A DNA stretch of 64,000 bases from Microplitis mediator (lineage: Eukaryota; Arthropoda; Insecta; Hymenoptera; Braconidae): NCBI RefSeq assembly GCF_029852145.1, contig NC_079979.1, positions 8,658,642 to 8,722,641 of the forward strand. The letters run 5' to 3'. The notes beneath the pieces were generated by a model, which was not told the DNA's origin, did no database searches, and saw nothing but the letters and a program-made list of their open reading frames with translations. Of the stretch, positions 1 to 8,525 are shown piece after piece. The stretch's first letter is position 1, and every line of letters starts with the position of its first letter. The translations under genes and the position numbers were made by a program.

Positions 1-1
1 C

Positions 2-2830
2 GAGTCAGAATTTTGTAATAAAAAATCTGAAAAAAGTACAATAATTCCATTATACTTAAGTAAACTCATAAAGTCCGATAAAAAAGTTATTCATCTCTTG
101 ATGATCCAGCAGAATATTAAATTAAATAAATCAGATTTTGATATCAAAAATTTTCAACCTAAATTTCACTTTGCTTTGATCAAAGATCTTTCACGATTAA
201 TTCGATCACAAATTTCCAAGTCAACATGCAAATTATTTTTTTGTGATAGATGCTTGAATCATTTCAGATATGATTATTCGTATGAAAATCACAAAGCTGA
301 TTGTTTTAAAATAAATAAAGTCCATATGACATTTCCAAAGGAAAAAGATCAAATTTTAAAATTCAAAAACTATCGATATAAAGATACCATGCCTTTTGTT
401 GTATATGCAGACTTGGAATGTACACTAGAAAAAACCCCAGGAGATGATGAAACTCAGAAGCATGTTCCACACAGTGTAGCATTCTATCAACATTGCAGTT
501 ATGATAATAAATTATCTAAATTCGAATTAAATCGTTCAAAATTTTGTATTGGGTGGTTTATTTTAAAGTTGGAAAAATTAGCTATTGAATACGAAAGATA
601 TTTGAAAAATCCTATACCAATGAAACCACTCACTAAACAACAGCAAGTGACACATGATCAGGCAACTGTTTGTCATATTTGTGAAAAAATAATTACAACA
701 AATACCGACAAGTGTTATGATCATTGTCATTTCACTGGTAATTATCGCGGCCCAGCACATATATCTTGTAATGTTAATTATCCCAAGTCACATGTTATTC
801 CCATAGTCTTTCACAATTTATCAGGCTATGATTCACATTTTTTAATTAAAAGTTTAGCCACATTAATTAAAGGTGATGTAACTCTGCTACCAATTAATAA
901 AGAAAAATATATATCATTCACAAAATCAATAGAAAATACTTCAGTAACATTACGTTTCATAGACTCATTCAGATTTATGGCATCCAGCCTTGAAAAATTA
1001 GCTTCAAATCTTGGTGATGATAAAAAGCTTATAACGAAACATCACTATCCCGACCCGGATGAATTTAAATTAGTTACACGCAAAGGTATATTTCCTTATG
1101 AATATATATCCAGTGTTGAAAAGCTTAATGACAAACAATTGCCTGATCAAGTATCATTCTTCTCAAAATTAACAAATGAAAGTGTCTCTGATGAGGATTA
1201 TTTCTTTGCTCAGCTAGTCTGGAATAAATTCAACATTAAAACACTAGGAGAGTACTCGGATTTATATCTTAAAACTGATGTACTTCTTCTAGCAGATGTG
1301 TTTGAAAATTTTAGACGTAGCTGCTTTGAAACTTACAGCTTAGATCCATTACACTACTATACAGCTCCTGGTCTGTCTAATGATGCTATGTTGAAATACA
1401 CTGGTGTGGAACTTCAGCTTTTAACTGATCCTGAAATGGTTCTTTTTATTGAGAAAGGAATCAGAGGTGGGGTATCACAGTGTACAAACCGATATGCTGC
1501 TGCTAATAATCGGTACATGGGTGAGGACTTTGATCCAAGCAAAGCTGAATCATACTTGATGTACTATGATGTAAATAATTTATACGGCGCAGCAATGAGT
1601 ATGTCACTGCCGACAGGTTCATTTGAGTGGGTGGAAAATGTAGATGATGATGTAAATAAATTTTTAAATGATAATGATGATATAGGATATATATTAGAAG
1701 TAGACTTAAGTTATCCTGAAGAGTTACATGAACTTCACAAAGACTTGCCCTTGTGTCCTGAGCACTTTGTACCGCCAGGATCCAAGCACTCAAAATTATC
1801 AACAACTTTGTATAATAAAAAAAATTATATAATACATTATAAAAATTTAAAACAATGTCTAGAATTAGGATTAAAATTAACAAAAGTCCACAGAGTACTA
1901 CAGTTCAAACAATCACCATGGCTCAAATCATATATTGATAAAAACACCGACTGTAGAAAATTAGCAAAGAATGAGTTTGAAAAAAATTTTTATAAACTAA
2001 TGAACAACGCAGTATTTGGTAAGACTATGGAAAATGTAAGAAAGCACAAAGATGTACAATTAAAAACCGAATGGGAGGGTAGATATGGGGTCAAAGAATT
2101 GATATGTAAGCCAAATTTCCATAGTCTTACCATGTTTGATAAAGATATGGTAATTATTGAGATGAAGAAAGTAAAAGTCTGTTTCAATAAACCTATCTAT
2201 GTGGGCTTTTGTATTTTAGATTTATCTAAAACTTTTATTTATGATTTTCATTATAATTATGTAAAAAAGAACTTTAAAAACGACGAGTCGAAATTAATGT
2301 ACACAGACACAGACAGTCTCATCTATCATTTTACTGTGCCAGATGTTTATAAAATCATCAAACGTGATATCTCAAAGTTCGACACCTCAGACTACCCCGC
2401 TGATAATGTTTACAATATGCCACAAGCCAATAAAAAAGTCCTGGGTCTAATGAAGGATGAGAATAATGGTGAAATCATGACTGAATTCACTGGACTCAGG
2501 GCTAAATTATACGCATTTAAAACATTTAAAAACAAAAAGGCTAAAAAGCGAGCAAAGGGGGTCAAGGGTCCTACTTTGAAAACAATCACGTTTGATGATT
2601 TCATGCAATGTTTAAATAATCATGCGACTTTAACTAAAAAACAATATTTAATAAAATCGAAAAAACATGATGTTAGGACAATTGCGCAAAATAAAATTGC
2701 ATTGAGCTGGGCTGATGATAAGCGCCAGCTCATTGACGGTAGCCATGACACCCTACCATGGGGCTATAAAAAAAATGATGATGATGATGATGATGATAAA
2801 ATAATAATTAAAAAAAGAAAATTAATGTAA
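2..2830 (+). CDS. polB: Protein-primed family B DNA polymerase, 5' partial
   Basis: Replicates the linear element from a protein primer at its termini. The frame stays open to base 2, upstream of the first ATG at 101, and the upstream residues read as polymerase, so the true start lies outside the window. Exonuclease motifs are FVVYADLEC (ExoI, near 395-420), HNLSGYDSHF (ExoII) and LYLKTDVLLLADVF (ExoIII). Polymerase motifs are YDVNNLYGAAM (motif A), KLMNNAVFGKTMEN (motif B) and MYTDTDSL (motif C). A Cys4-type finger (CDRC...C) lies near the N-terminus. An endonuclease-VII-like zinc module CHIC...DHCH...GPAH..CN sits at about 680-770, as in many Polinton polymerases. The C-terminus ends in an Asp run and a basic tail. 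No inactivating change is seen. Confidence 0.95.
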   Translation, partial: ESEFCNKKSEKSTIIPLYLSKLIKSDKKVIHLLMIQQNIKLNKSDFDIKNFQPKFHFALIKDLSRLIRSQISKSTCKLFFCDRCLNHFRYDYSYENHKADCFKINKVHMTFPKEKDQILKFKNYRYKDTMPFVVYADLECTLEKTPGDDETQKHVPHSVAFYQHCSYDNKLSKFELNRSKFCIGWFILKLEKLAIEYERYLKNPIPMKPLTKQQQVTHDQATVCHICEKIITTNTDKCYDHCHFTGNYRGPAHISCNVNYPKSHVIPIVFHNLSGYDSHFLIKSLATLIKGDVTLLPINKEKYISFTKSIENTSVTLRFIDSFRFMASSLEKLASNLGDDKKLITKHHYPDPDEFKLVTRKGIFPYEYISSVEKLNDKQLPDQVSFFSKLTNESVSDEDYFFAQLVWNKFNIKTLGEYSDLYLKTDVLLLADVFENFRRSCFETYSLDPLHYYTAPGLSNDAMLKYTGVELQLLTDPEMVLFIEKGIRGGVSQCTNRYAAANNRYMGEDFDPSKAESYLMYYDVNNLYGAAMSMSLPTGSFEWVENVDDDVNKFLNDNDDIGYILEVDLSYPEELHELHKDLPLCPEHFVPPGSKHSKLSTTLYNKKNYIIHYKNLKQCLELGLKLTKVHRVLQFKQSPWLKSYIDKNTDCRKLAKNEFEKNFYKLMNNAVFGKTMENVRKHKDVQLKTEWEGRYGVKELICKPNFHSLTMFDKDMVIIEMKKVKVCFNKPIYVGFCILDLSKTFIYDFHYNYVKKNFKNDESKLMYTDTDSLIYHFTVPDVYKIIKRDISKFDTSDYPADNVYNMPQANKKVLGLMKDENNGEIMTEFTGLRAKLYAFKTFKNKKAKKRAKGVKGPTLKTITFDDFMQCLNNHATLTKKQYLIKSKKHDVRTIAQNKIALSWADDKRQLIDGSHDTLPWGYKKNDDDDDDDKIIIKKRKLM

Positions 2831-3019
2831 ATAGTTGTAAATAAAAAAATAAAACTTATGTAAATAGTTGTAAATAAAAAAAAGAAAACTTATGTAAATA
2901 AAAATTATTTCTAAGTTTTTGTAAAAATAGTTTTAAGGTTTGAAAATAAAAAAATGTATATATACAATTAAAAATTTTGTTTTTATTTATTAGAATATAA
3001 GATTACATAATAAGTTTTT
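2831..3019. terminator. Convergent 3' ends with repeated A-rich polyadenylation-like segments
   Basis: PolB (+) and integrase (-) converge here. Near-identical segments containing CTTATGTAAATA and TGTAAATAAAA occur two to three times between 2827 and 2910, with several AATAAA-type hexamers on the plus strand and TTTATT on the other. This fits shared 3' end formation. Confidence 0.45.
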
Positions 3020-3949
3020 TTACAGGTCTGATTTATCAATCCAGGTGTTGTGAGAGCTGTCGAAGCCGAGCCACTTTACATATAATTTATTTCCACGTTT
3101 TTTTATAATTTTTTCTATTAGATAGACATCTGGATGCTTGACTTTGCTGAGTTCTTCAACATAAAATCCACCTTCAATTGGCTTATCCTGATAGTCAACA
3201 AGTTTGTATGTTGTTGGATTTGTATTCTGCACTGTCTTGATTGTAAAAATTTCAGTGGTCCAGTTGGGTGTGTAGCCTTTTTCAAATACATGTTTGTACT
3301 TGCTGATTCGAACTTTGTCTCCAACTTTGAATTTATGTTTTCGTGCTTGCCGCTGAGCTTGAAGAGGTTTGTATATTTTTTCAAATATCTGCTTCTCATT
3401 TTTAGCAGTTACATCAATAGGTTCCAGTTGAATAGTACGATGTTTTCTAGTATTATATTTGTGTATCAAATCTTCCAATATATCAATCCATTTATAGGTA
3501 CCAGGAGCAGTGAATTGACGCCACATGTTATTCTTAAGTGTTCGATTAAAACGTTCACATATTGATGCCTTCAAGTTGCTGAATGTTGAGTACATGTTGA
3601 TGTTTTTACGTTTCATCAGTTCTTGAAATTCTTTATTGTAAAATTCTTTGCCTTGGTCAACATGCAGATTTTTTGGTACACGTCCTTGTTGAAATATAGA
3701 TTTCATTGCACTAGTGACATCACTGCCACTTTTACTTTTAATCGGTACAGCCCAAGCATACTTTGAAAAAATATCTATGACAGTTAGCAGGTATTTGTTT
3801 CCTTTATTAACTGATGCATAAGGAATCATTTCAACTAGATCAGCTTGCCAAGTTTCATCAAGTGCTCGTATGTCAACATGACGACGTTGATAATTTCTGC
3901 GTGCTGGTCTGTGCAACTCATACGCTATTACTGATTTTTTGTCCTCCAT
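3020..3949 (-). CDS. int: Retroviral-type (DDE) integrase with C-terminal chromodomain
   Basis: Inserts the linear element into host DNA. The frame opens at a TTG at 3958, but the first ATG is at 3949, giving about 309 aa. The catalytic triad is visible: D in TWQADLVEM (about residue 37), D in HVDQGKEF (about 98) and E in ICERFNRTL (about 132). A basic linker follows. The C-terminal ~40 residues have chromodomain form (VEKII..., YVKWLGFDSSHNTWI). The N-terminal zinc-binding part seen in many Polinton integrases is absent, because the ORF starts directly at the conserved pre-core segment. Either the start is in a spliced upstream exon or the protein is short. Its 5' end overlaps the next minus-strand ORF by 32 nt. 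Confidence 0.92.
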   Translation of the reverse strand: MEDKKSVIAYELHRPARRNYQRRHVDIRALDETWQADLVEMIPYASVNKGNKYLLTVIDIFSKYAWAVPIKSKSGSDVTSAMKSIFQQGRVPKNLHVDQGKEFYNKEFQELMKRKNINMYSTFSNLKASICERFNRTLKNNMWRQFTAPGTYKWIDILEDLIHKYNTRKHRTIQLEPIDVTAKNEKQIFEKIYKPLQAQRQARKHKFKVGDKVRISKYKHVFEKGYTPNWTTEIFTIKTVQNTNPTTYKLVDYQDKPIEGGFYVEELSKVKHPDVYLIEKIIKKRGNKLYVKWLGFDSSHNTWIDKSDL

Positions 3950-4364
3950 TGTCAACAAAAATTTTAGCTTCCAGTTCTTTTATTCTCTGTGTATTTCTAC
4001 TGATTAAGTCTTTTTGTGACTTCATACGTTTTATTTTAACTTTTAATTCTTGATTTTCTTTTCTTAAAAGCGTCACAGCAGAATCCAATGTTACCACTTG
4101 AGAGTGCAAGTGTGAAATGATCTCTGACTGATCATTCCTCATACTATCATACAATAGAGACAGCTCTTTGTGAACAAGATCACGTGTAAATTTGACGGTT
4201 GCTGCATCACTGTCTTCAGCTGGTTTGCCAACATGACACAGTCTCTTGCTCTCAACATCATACTGTCCATCAACAGTTATCTGAAATCCTCGTCCAGGTG
4301 GTCCTGGTGGTCCACTGATTGCAGCACCAGTTGGTAGTGACCGACCAAAAATATCGATACTCAT
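3918..4364 (-). CDS. Collagen-like/coiled-coil protein, candidate virion fibre
   Basis: About 148 aa from the ATG at 4364; the frame is open from a GTG at 4379. A short collagen-like GPPGPPGRG lies near residue 20. A predicted long coiled coil follows in the C-terminal half, with regular heptads around VTLDSAVTLLRKENQELKVK and a second Lys/Glu-rich helix. A short collagen-like segment before a coiled-coil shaft suits a trimeric fibre or spike. No enzymatic motif is seen. It lies between integrase and the conserved Polinton protein, and its 3' end overlaps the integrase start in another frame. Real coding is supported by compact packing and intact length; the function is inference. Confidence 0.7.
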   Translation of the reverse strand: MSIDIFGRSLPTGAAISGPPGPPGRGFQITVDGQYDVESKRLCHVGKPAEDSDAATVKFTRDLVHKELSLLYDSMRNDQSEIISHLHSQVVTLDSAVTLLRKENQELKVKIKRMKSQKDLISRNTQRIKELEAKIFVDNGGQKISNSV

Positions 4365-4424
4365 TTTTGCTCTTTTCACTTCAACAGTTGGCGTGTAAAT
4401 GACATAAATTTGATGCAGTGGCTG

Positions 4425-5354
4425 CTAATAAATAATTCCTGCTTCTCGTAGCTCTTCAATAATTGATATGATTTCATTGGTGTGACTTGGATTCCCAGCT
4501 GCTTGAGATGCCATGAGTAAACGAAGACGGTCAACTAGTTCATTTGGATCATCCCAATAGACATAATCCATACGTGCTTTTTTCTTTTTCGCAATCATAA
4601 AATCAGGTAATCCTTTACCTCTTGATAAGTTTGCATTTTTAGCAAGAAAATCAGCAATATAATTATTGTACTTGATTGTTGAGTCTTCATAAAAACTACT
4701 ATCTGGCTTATAATTTTTTCTATGAGTATTTGTCATCTTTATTATTTCGAGATATTTATTTTTATCATTCTGTGTGACTTTCGAATCATCCGGAGATTTT
4801 TTAAATAATAATTCCAATAAACCAGGAGTCACTGAGTAATTTTTATTTTTTATATTAATCACAGTATCATCAAAAGTTATTTCAGAATCACCAATGTAAA
4901 AATCATTGTAACATCGACGGACACCATATCTCATATCAATATCTTTACTTTTTTTATACACTTTAGATAAATAAGATTTTATTTCACTGCTAGCTGACTT
5001 AGCAGGGGTACTTGATGCAGCAGGTGATATTTGTGTTTCTTCCAGAGTCCCGCTTCTATCTTCAGAGATGATACTGTTATATTTACTTGCATCATCAAGT
5101 TCTGTATTATTATTATTCACAGTTGAATTATTTTCTTCTTCAACTTCAGACTTGACTTCTTGTTTGATTTTATGTTTTGATGATTCGACTAGACTTTGTA
5201 GAGGTGTAACAATAGGTTTGAACATTTCACCCATTGCCTTCTCAGCTGTGTCTTTACCCAACTTGAGCATTCTGTGCTTCCGTCGGATAGCATCACTAGC
5301 CTGAGATATCTGATGTAAGACATCTCGTTGCTTTGAAAGTTCCTCAGTCTTCAT
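4425..5354 (-). CDS. Conserved Polinton protein of unknown function (virion-associated type)
   Basis: 309 aa from an ATG at 5354. The N-terminal ~130 residues are charged and low-complexity (Lys/Glu, then Ser/Thr/Asn). A globular part follows with MRYGVRRCYNDFYIGDS and TPGLLELLFKK, and the protein ends with YWDDPNELVDRLRLLMASQ and IIEELREAGIIY. This C-terminal signature is one I recognise from many arthropod Polinton-associated proteins, probably a DUF family (I recall DUF8207 but could not check). Its position between ATPase and fibre-like genes suggests a virion or core role. No catalytic motif is evident. Confidence 0.8.
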   Translation of the reverse strand: MKTEELSKQRDVLHQISQASDAIRRKHRMLKLGKDTAEKAMGEMFKPIVTPLQSLVESSKHKIKQEVKSEVEEENNSTVNNNNTELDDASKYNSIISEDRSGTLEETQISPAASSTPAKSASSEIKSYLSKVYKKSKDIDMRYGVRRCYNDFYIGDSEITFDDTVINIKNKNYSVTPGLLELLFKKSPDDSKVTQNDKNKYLEIIKMTNTHRKNYKPDSSFYEDSTIKYNNYIADFLAKNANLSRGKGLPDFMIAKKKKARMDYVYWDDPNELVDRLRLLMASQAAGNPSHTNEIISIIEELREAGIIY

Positions 5355-5406
5355 GTTGATGTGTCAGAGTTCACTTAAATTCTGATTGTTGTTCGTCAAG
5401 TACAAG

Positions 5407-6111
5407 TTAATTTATACTAATAAAACAATCAAATCCTTTTCTATATCTTCCACTATTTAGCTCACTGTCTTTGTCAATCACTACAAACCCATATTTACCA
5501 CCATCATTCCAACATGCTGAACACAAGTCTTTGAATAAATTGTATGACATGTCAGTATTTACATGATCATCATACACATGTCTCAAGTTCATCTCATCTT
5601 GACGAAAGAGAACTATAAAATTTGCATTGTCACGTATCAAATGTTTAGGGATACGTGTGTAAGTCTGACAGAGATAAAAACTGTCAACATCTTTGTGTCG
5701 ACCCATGCAAAAATATGCTCTGATATGATCTTGTTTTTCACAAGCAACATCATCAAATATCATCAATGAGTTTGGTTTTGCATCTTCAGGTTTCAGTACT
5801 TCTTCGTGCTCGTTGAATGTAAAAAATTCAATACCTTCTATTGGTTTAAGTAGTGATTCTAAAAATTTGTATTTCGGTTGATTTAGAGATTTTGAGTAGA
5901 GATAAATATTATCAAATCTCAAGCCGTTGGGGTGTATGATGAGTGACAGAAGAGCATTTGTTTTTCCACAATTTGATGGACCACAAAATATAGCACGTAC
6001 ACTGTTTGGCAATAAAGCACCGTGTCTCTTGACTTTTTTCACCCCCGTACCTTGAACAATTTGATCAAAATTTATTACTGGCAACTTGGCCTCTTGACTT
6101 TTAAACTCCAT
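5407..6111 (-). CDS. A32/FtsK-HerA-type DNA packaging ATPase
   Basis: 234 aa from the ATG at 6111. Walker A is FCGPSNCGKTN (about residues 42-52) and Walker B is NSLMIFDDVA (about 115-124). A conserved Gln-containing CQTYTRIPKHLI (sensor-like) lies near residue 150. Length and motif order match the Polinton/adintovirus genome-packaging ATPase, which pumps DNA into the capsid. First minus-strand gene left of the divergent promoter at 6112-6202. Confidence 0.92.
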   Translation of the reverse strand: MEFKSQEAKLPVINFDQIVQGTGVKKVKRHGALLPNSVRAIFCGPSNCGKTNALLSLIIHPNGLRFDNIYLYSKSLNQPKYKFLESLLKPIEGIEFFTFNEHEEVLKPEDAKPNSLMIFDDVACEKQDHIRAYFCMGRHKDVDSFYLCQTYTRIPKHLIRDNANFIVLFRQDEMNLRHVYDDHVNTDMSYNLFKDLCSACWNDGGKYGFVVIDKDSELNSGRYRKGFDCFISIN

Positions 6112-6202
6112 GTTGACAGTTTCCGGTCAGAACAACAACTCACTCAGCGAGGTATAAGTACCAGGTTTTATAGGATTTTCAGTCAGTCATGATGCTGCTA
6201 CT
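6112..6202. promoter_or_regulatory. Divergent promoter between ATPase and PLA2 virion gene
   Basis: Only 91 bp separate the two divergent start codons. The interval has an arthropod initiator-like TCAGT near 6180 and short AT-rich stretches (TTTTATAGG). It must hold start sites for both arms of the element; no element is assigned with certainty. Confidence 0.4.
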
Positions 6203-7072
6203 ATGGAGAGCAGATGTGTGAATACCAGTGGTAGAGGTTTTGTAAACAGTATAATTAATAAGCTGCCATTTGAACTACATATACCTGGATACCAGTACTG
6301 TGGACCAGGCACAAAGCTAGCCAAGAGATTAGCTCGTGGTGATCCTGGAATTAATCCTCTAGACGCTGCGTGTAAAGAACACGATATCGCATACTCGTAC
6401 AATCGTGAAAATTTGGATGCACGTCACGAGGCTGATCAAATACTTGCTGAGAAGGCGTGGCAACGTTATCAAGCAAAAGACGCTGGTATTGGTGAAAAAG
6501 CTGCTGCGTGGAGTGTAAATAAAATCATGAAGATGAAAAAAAGATTTGGTATGGGGCTGAAGAAGAGAGTAGCTGGAAAGAGAAAGCCCAGTAAGAGGAA
6601 GATTAGCAAGAGAAAGGCTGGCAAGAGAAAGATAAGTGTGAAGAAACAAGTAGCACTAAGACAAGTTGTCACAGCTGCCAAAAAGTCCATGACTTCTGGT
6701 GGTGATCCAATCAAAACAGCATTGAAGGGTGCTCGTCAAGCGGTTAAAAAATCTGGTGGGAAAAAAAATATCAGGCTGCCACGAATTTTACCAGTTCCAT
6801 CTAAAGTTGGTGGTATACTACCATTTTTGATACCACTTTTTGCCGGCTTGAGTGCAACAGGAGCTTTAGCTGGAGGCGCTGCTGGTATAGCAAAAGCTGT
6901 AAATGATGCGAGTGCTGCTAAAAATCGATTGAATGAGAGCAAACGTCATAATTTGCAAATGGAACAAATATCTATGGGTAAAGGTTTATACTTGAAGCCT
7001 TATAGACGTGGTATGGGTTTATATTTGAGACCATATCCAGCAGGCAGAGGATGCAAGTCAAAAAACAAGTAG
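6203..7072 (+). CDS. Virion protein with N-terminal parvovirus-type PLA2 domain
   Basis: 289 aa. Residues ~20-75 carry the PLA2 signature: the Ca-binding loop YCGPGTKL and the active site DAACKEHDIAYS with the His-Asp dyad. Such domains in parvovirus VP1 and adintovirus proteins help virions cross membranes. A strongly basic stretch (~115-170, repeated KRK/SKRK) follows, like DNA-condensing core proteins. A hydrophobic Gly/Ala-rich segment (ILPFLIPLFAGLSATGALAG, ~213-232) comes next, then a C-terminal duplication of GLYLKPYRRG / GLYLRPYPAG. The modular order is PLA2, basic core, membrane-active segment, GLYL(K/R)PY tail. The last 22 nt overlap the protease start. Confidence 0.9.
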   Translation: MESRCVNTSGRGFVNSIINKLPFELHIPGYQYCGPGTKLAKRLARGDPGINPLDAACKEHDIAYSYNRENLDARHEADQILAEKAWQRYQAKDAGIGEKAAAWSVNKIMKMKKRFGMGLKKRVAGKRKPSKRKISKRKAGKRKISVKKQVALRQVVTAAKKSMTSGGDPIKTALKGARQAVKKSGGKKNIRLPRILPVPSKVGGILPFLIPLFAGLSATGALAGGAAGIAKAVNDASAAKNRLNESKRHNLQMEQISMGKGLYLKPYRRGMGLYLRPYPAGRGCKSKNK

Positions 7073-7431
7073 AGCTACCACATCGAGCACTCACAAACAT
7101 CGACTTACTGAAGTACGCTAAAGTTCTAAAAATTCCAAACTTTCGTGGTGTTTTTATGAGAAACGATTTACCTGAAACTGGACCGAGAAAAAATGAATCA
7201 GCTATTATTAATCTTGATGATAAACATGGACCTGGTACTCACTGGGTTGCATACAAGAAAAATAATGATAAAGTTATTTATTTTGACAGTTTTGGTAATT
7301 TACAACCACCACAAGATCTTATGGAATATCTCGATGTTGGTAGCGTGAAATATAATCACAAAAGATATCAGGATTTTGATACAATTATATGTGGACATTT
7401 GTGTCTCAAATTTCTCACTGGACAACTATAA
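7051..7431 (+). CDS. Adenain-like cysteine protease (maturation protease)
   Basis: 126 aa. The adenovirus-protease/Ulp1-type triad is visible: His in GTHWVAYKK (~residue 62), acidic residue in IYFDSFG (~75) and Cys in CGHLCLKFL (~113), with the oxyanion Gln equivalent near QDFDTIICGH. It would cleave capsid and core precursors during virion maturation. The start overlaps the PLA2 gene in another frame, a compact viral arrangement. Length is normal for this family in Polintons. Confidence 0.9.
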   Translation: MQVKKQVELPHRALTNIDLLKYAKVLKIPNFRGVFMRNDLPETGPRKNESAIINLDDKHGPGTHWVAYKKNNDKVIYFDSFGNLQPPQDLMEYLDVGSVKYNHKRYQDFDTIICGHLCLKFLTGQL

Positions 7432-7463
7432 ATTGATGTGACTTTGTGTACAGCACATCAGTC

Positions 7464-8330
7464 ATGGCTGAGTCATTCACATTAACACTGACAGGATCTT
7501 CATCCGAGTTAGAGGCTAACTACTTCCCTCCAATTGAATTATCACAAGCTAAAAATTATGTTCTGGGACTTGTAGAGTTATTAACATTTAATTCGATACC
7601 AAATATTGATGTGGGTGCTAATAAATTCTATGTCTCTTATCCTGTGGATAATATTGATATTGAAAAAATTGATACAAATAATGTTGATAATAATGTTGAT
7701 GAGAAAAAAATAGTCAAGAAAAAAAGAGCTAAGAGAAATGCTGCAATAATTACAAAGTTTGATGACAATATCTCAGTGACGGAAAAGAATATAGAAGCTG
7801 AAAAATATGAAACTATTGAAGAGAGAGTCTTGACGATACCAACAGGAAGTTACGAGATAACTGACATTGAAAAATATATTCAAAAGAAATTACGAAGACT
7901 CAGCATCAACATCAAAGCCAATAATAATGAATTGAGAAGTGAGATAAAATGTGATCAATTTATAAATTTTACACCTCAAGATTCTATTGGTCGGCTATTG
8001 GGATTTACAAATCGGAAGCTGATGCCACATAAAACTCACTCATCAGATTTACCGGTGAAGATATTAAAACTCAATGCTCTGAGAGTTGAGTGTAACATCA
8101 CGTCTGGTGCTTACATAAATGAACACAAAGTTCACACTATTCATGAATTTTTCCCAAGTGTACCACCAGGATATAAGATTGTTGAATTACCATCACACGT
8201 CATTTATCTACCGATCGCCGTACAAGCAATACAAAATCTCAGACTGAGAATTGTAGATCAAGACGGAAAACTGGCTAATTTCAGAGGTGAAATGATAACC
8301 ATAAGACTGCATATAAAGTCTATAAAATAA
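7464..8330 (+). CDS. Penton-like minor capsid protein
   Basis: About 288 aa from the ATG at 7464 (MAESFTLTL); six more codons are open upstream from 7446. The start FTLTLTGSSSELEANYFPPIEL and NYVLGLVELLTFNSIPNID is the typical N-terminus of the Polinton/adintovirus penton-base-like protein, expected to be a single jelly roll at capsid vertices. A charged, Asn/Asp/Lys-rich insertion (~residues 70-110) interrupts it. It is followed immediately by the overlapping small ORF at 8330 (TAATG). Confidence 0.88.
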   Translation: MAESFTLTLTGSSSELEANYFPPIELSQAKNYVLGLVELLTFNSIPNIDVGANKFYVSYPVDNIDIEKIDTNNVDNNVDEKKIVKKKRAKRNAAIITKFDDNISVTEKNIEAEKYETIEERVLTIPTGSYEITDIEKYIQKKLRRLSINIKANNNELRSEIKCDQFINFTPQDSIGRLLGFTNRKLMPHKTHSSDLPVKILKLNALRVECNITSGAYINEHKVHTIHEFFPSVPPGYKIVELPSHVIYLPIAVQAIQNLRLRIVDQDGKLANFRGEMITIRLHIKSIK

Positions 8331-8491
8331 TGGGTATCGTGTATGAAACAAAAAGTGGTGCTGGGTATAAAACGACAGCAACATGGTCAAGCAACATCAG
8401 TCACCGAGTACCTCACAAGGTGTTAACACATCAGAACGCTCAGTTTCTTCAGAGCCTAGGACTAAAATTACGTGGAAAATTAAGAAAATAA
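8330..8491 (+). CDS. Small basic ORF coupled to penton gene (53 aa)
   Basis: The start ATG shares its A with the penton stop (TAATG at 8328-8332), implying termination-reinitiation. The product has 53 residues, starts MGIVYETKSGAGYKTTATW and ends in a basic tail (LKLRGKLRK). It lies between penton and major capsid genes and fills that gap almost entirely. I do not recognise a domain. Coding is supported by packing and overlap only. Confidence 0.55.
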   Translation: MGIVYETKSGAGYKTTATWSSNISHRVPHKVLTHQNAQFLQSLGLKLRGKLRK

Positions 8492-8525
8492 AAATTTATT
8501 TTTGCTGTTTAACGTGTACACGACC

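Noticed and set aside
1503..1883. 126-codon minus-strand ORF inside polB
   Set aside because: Antisense shadow of a well-supported polymerase frame, with no domain.
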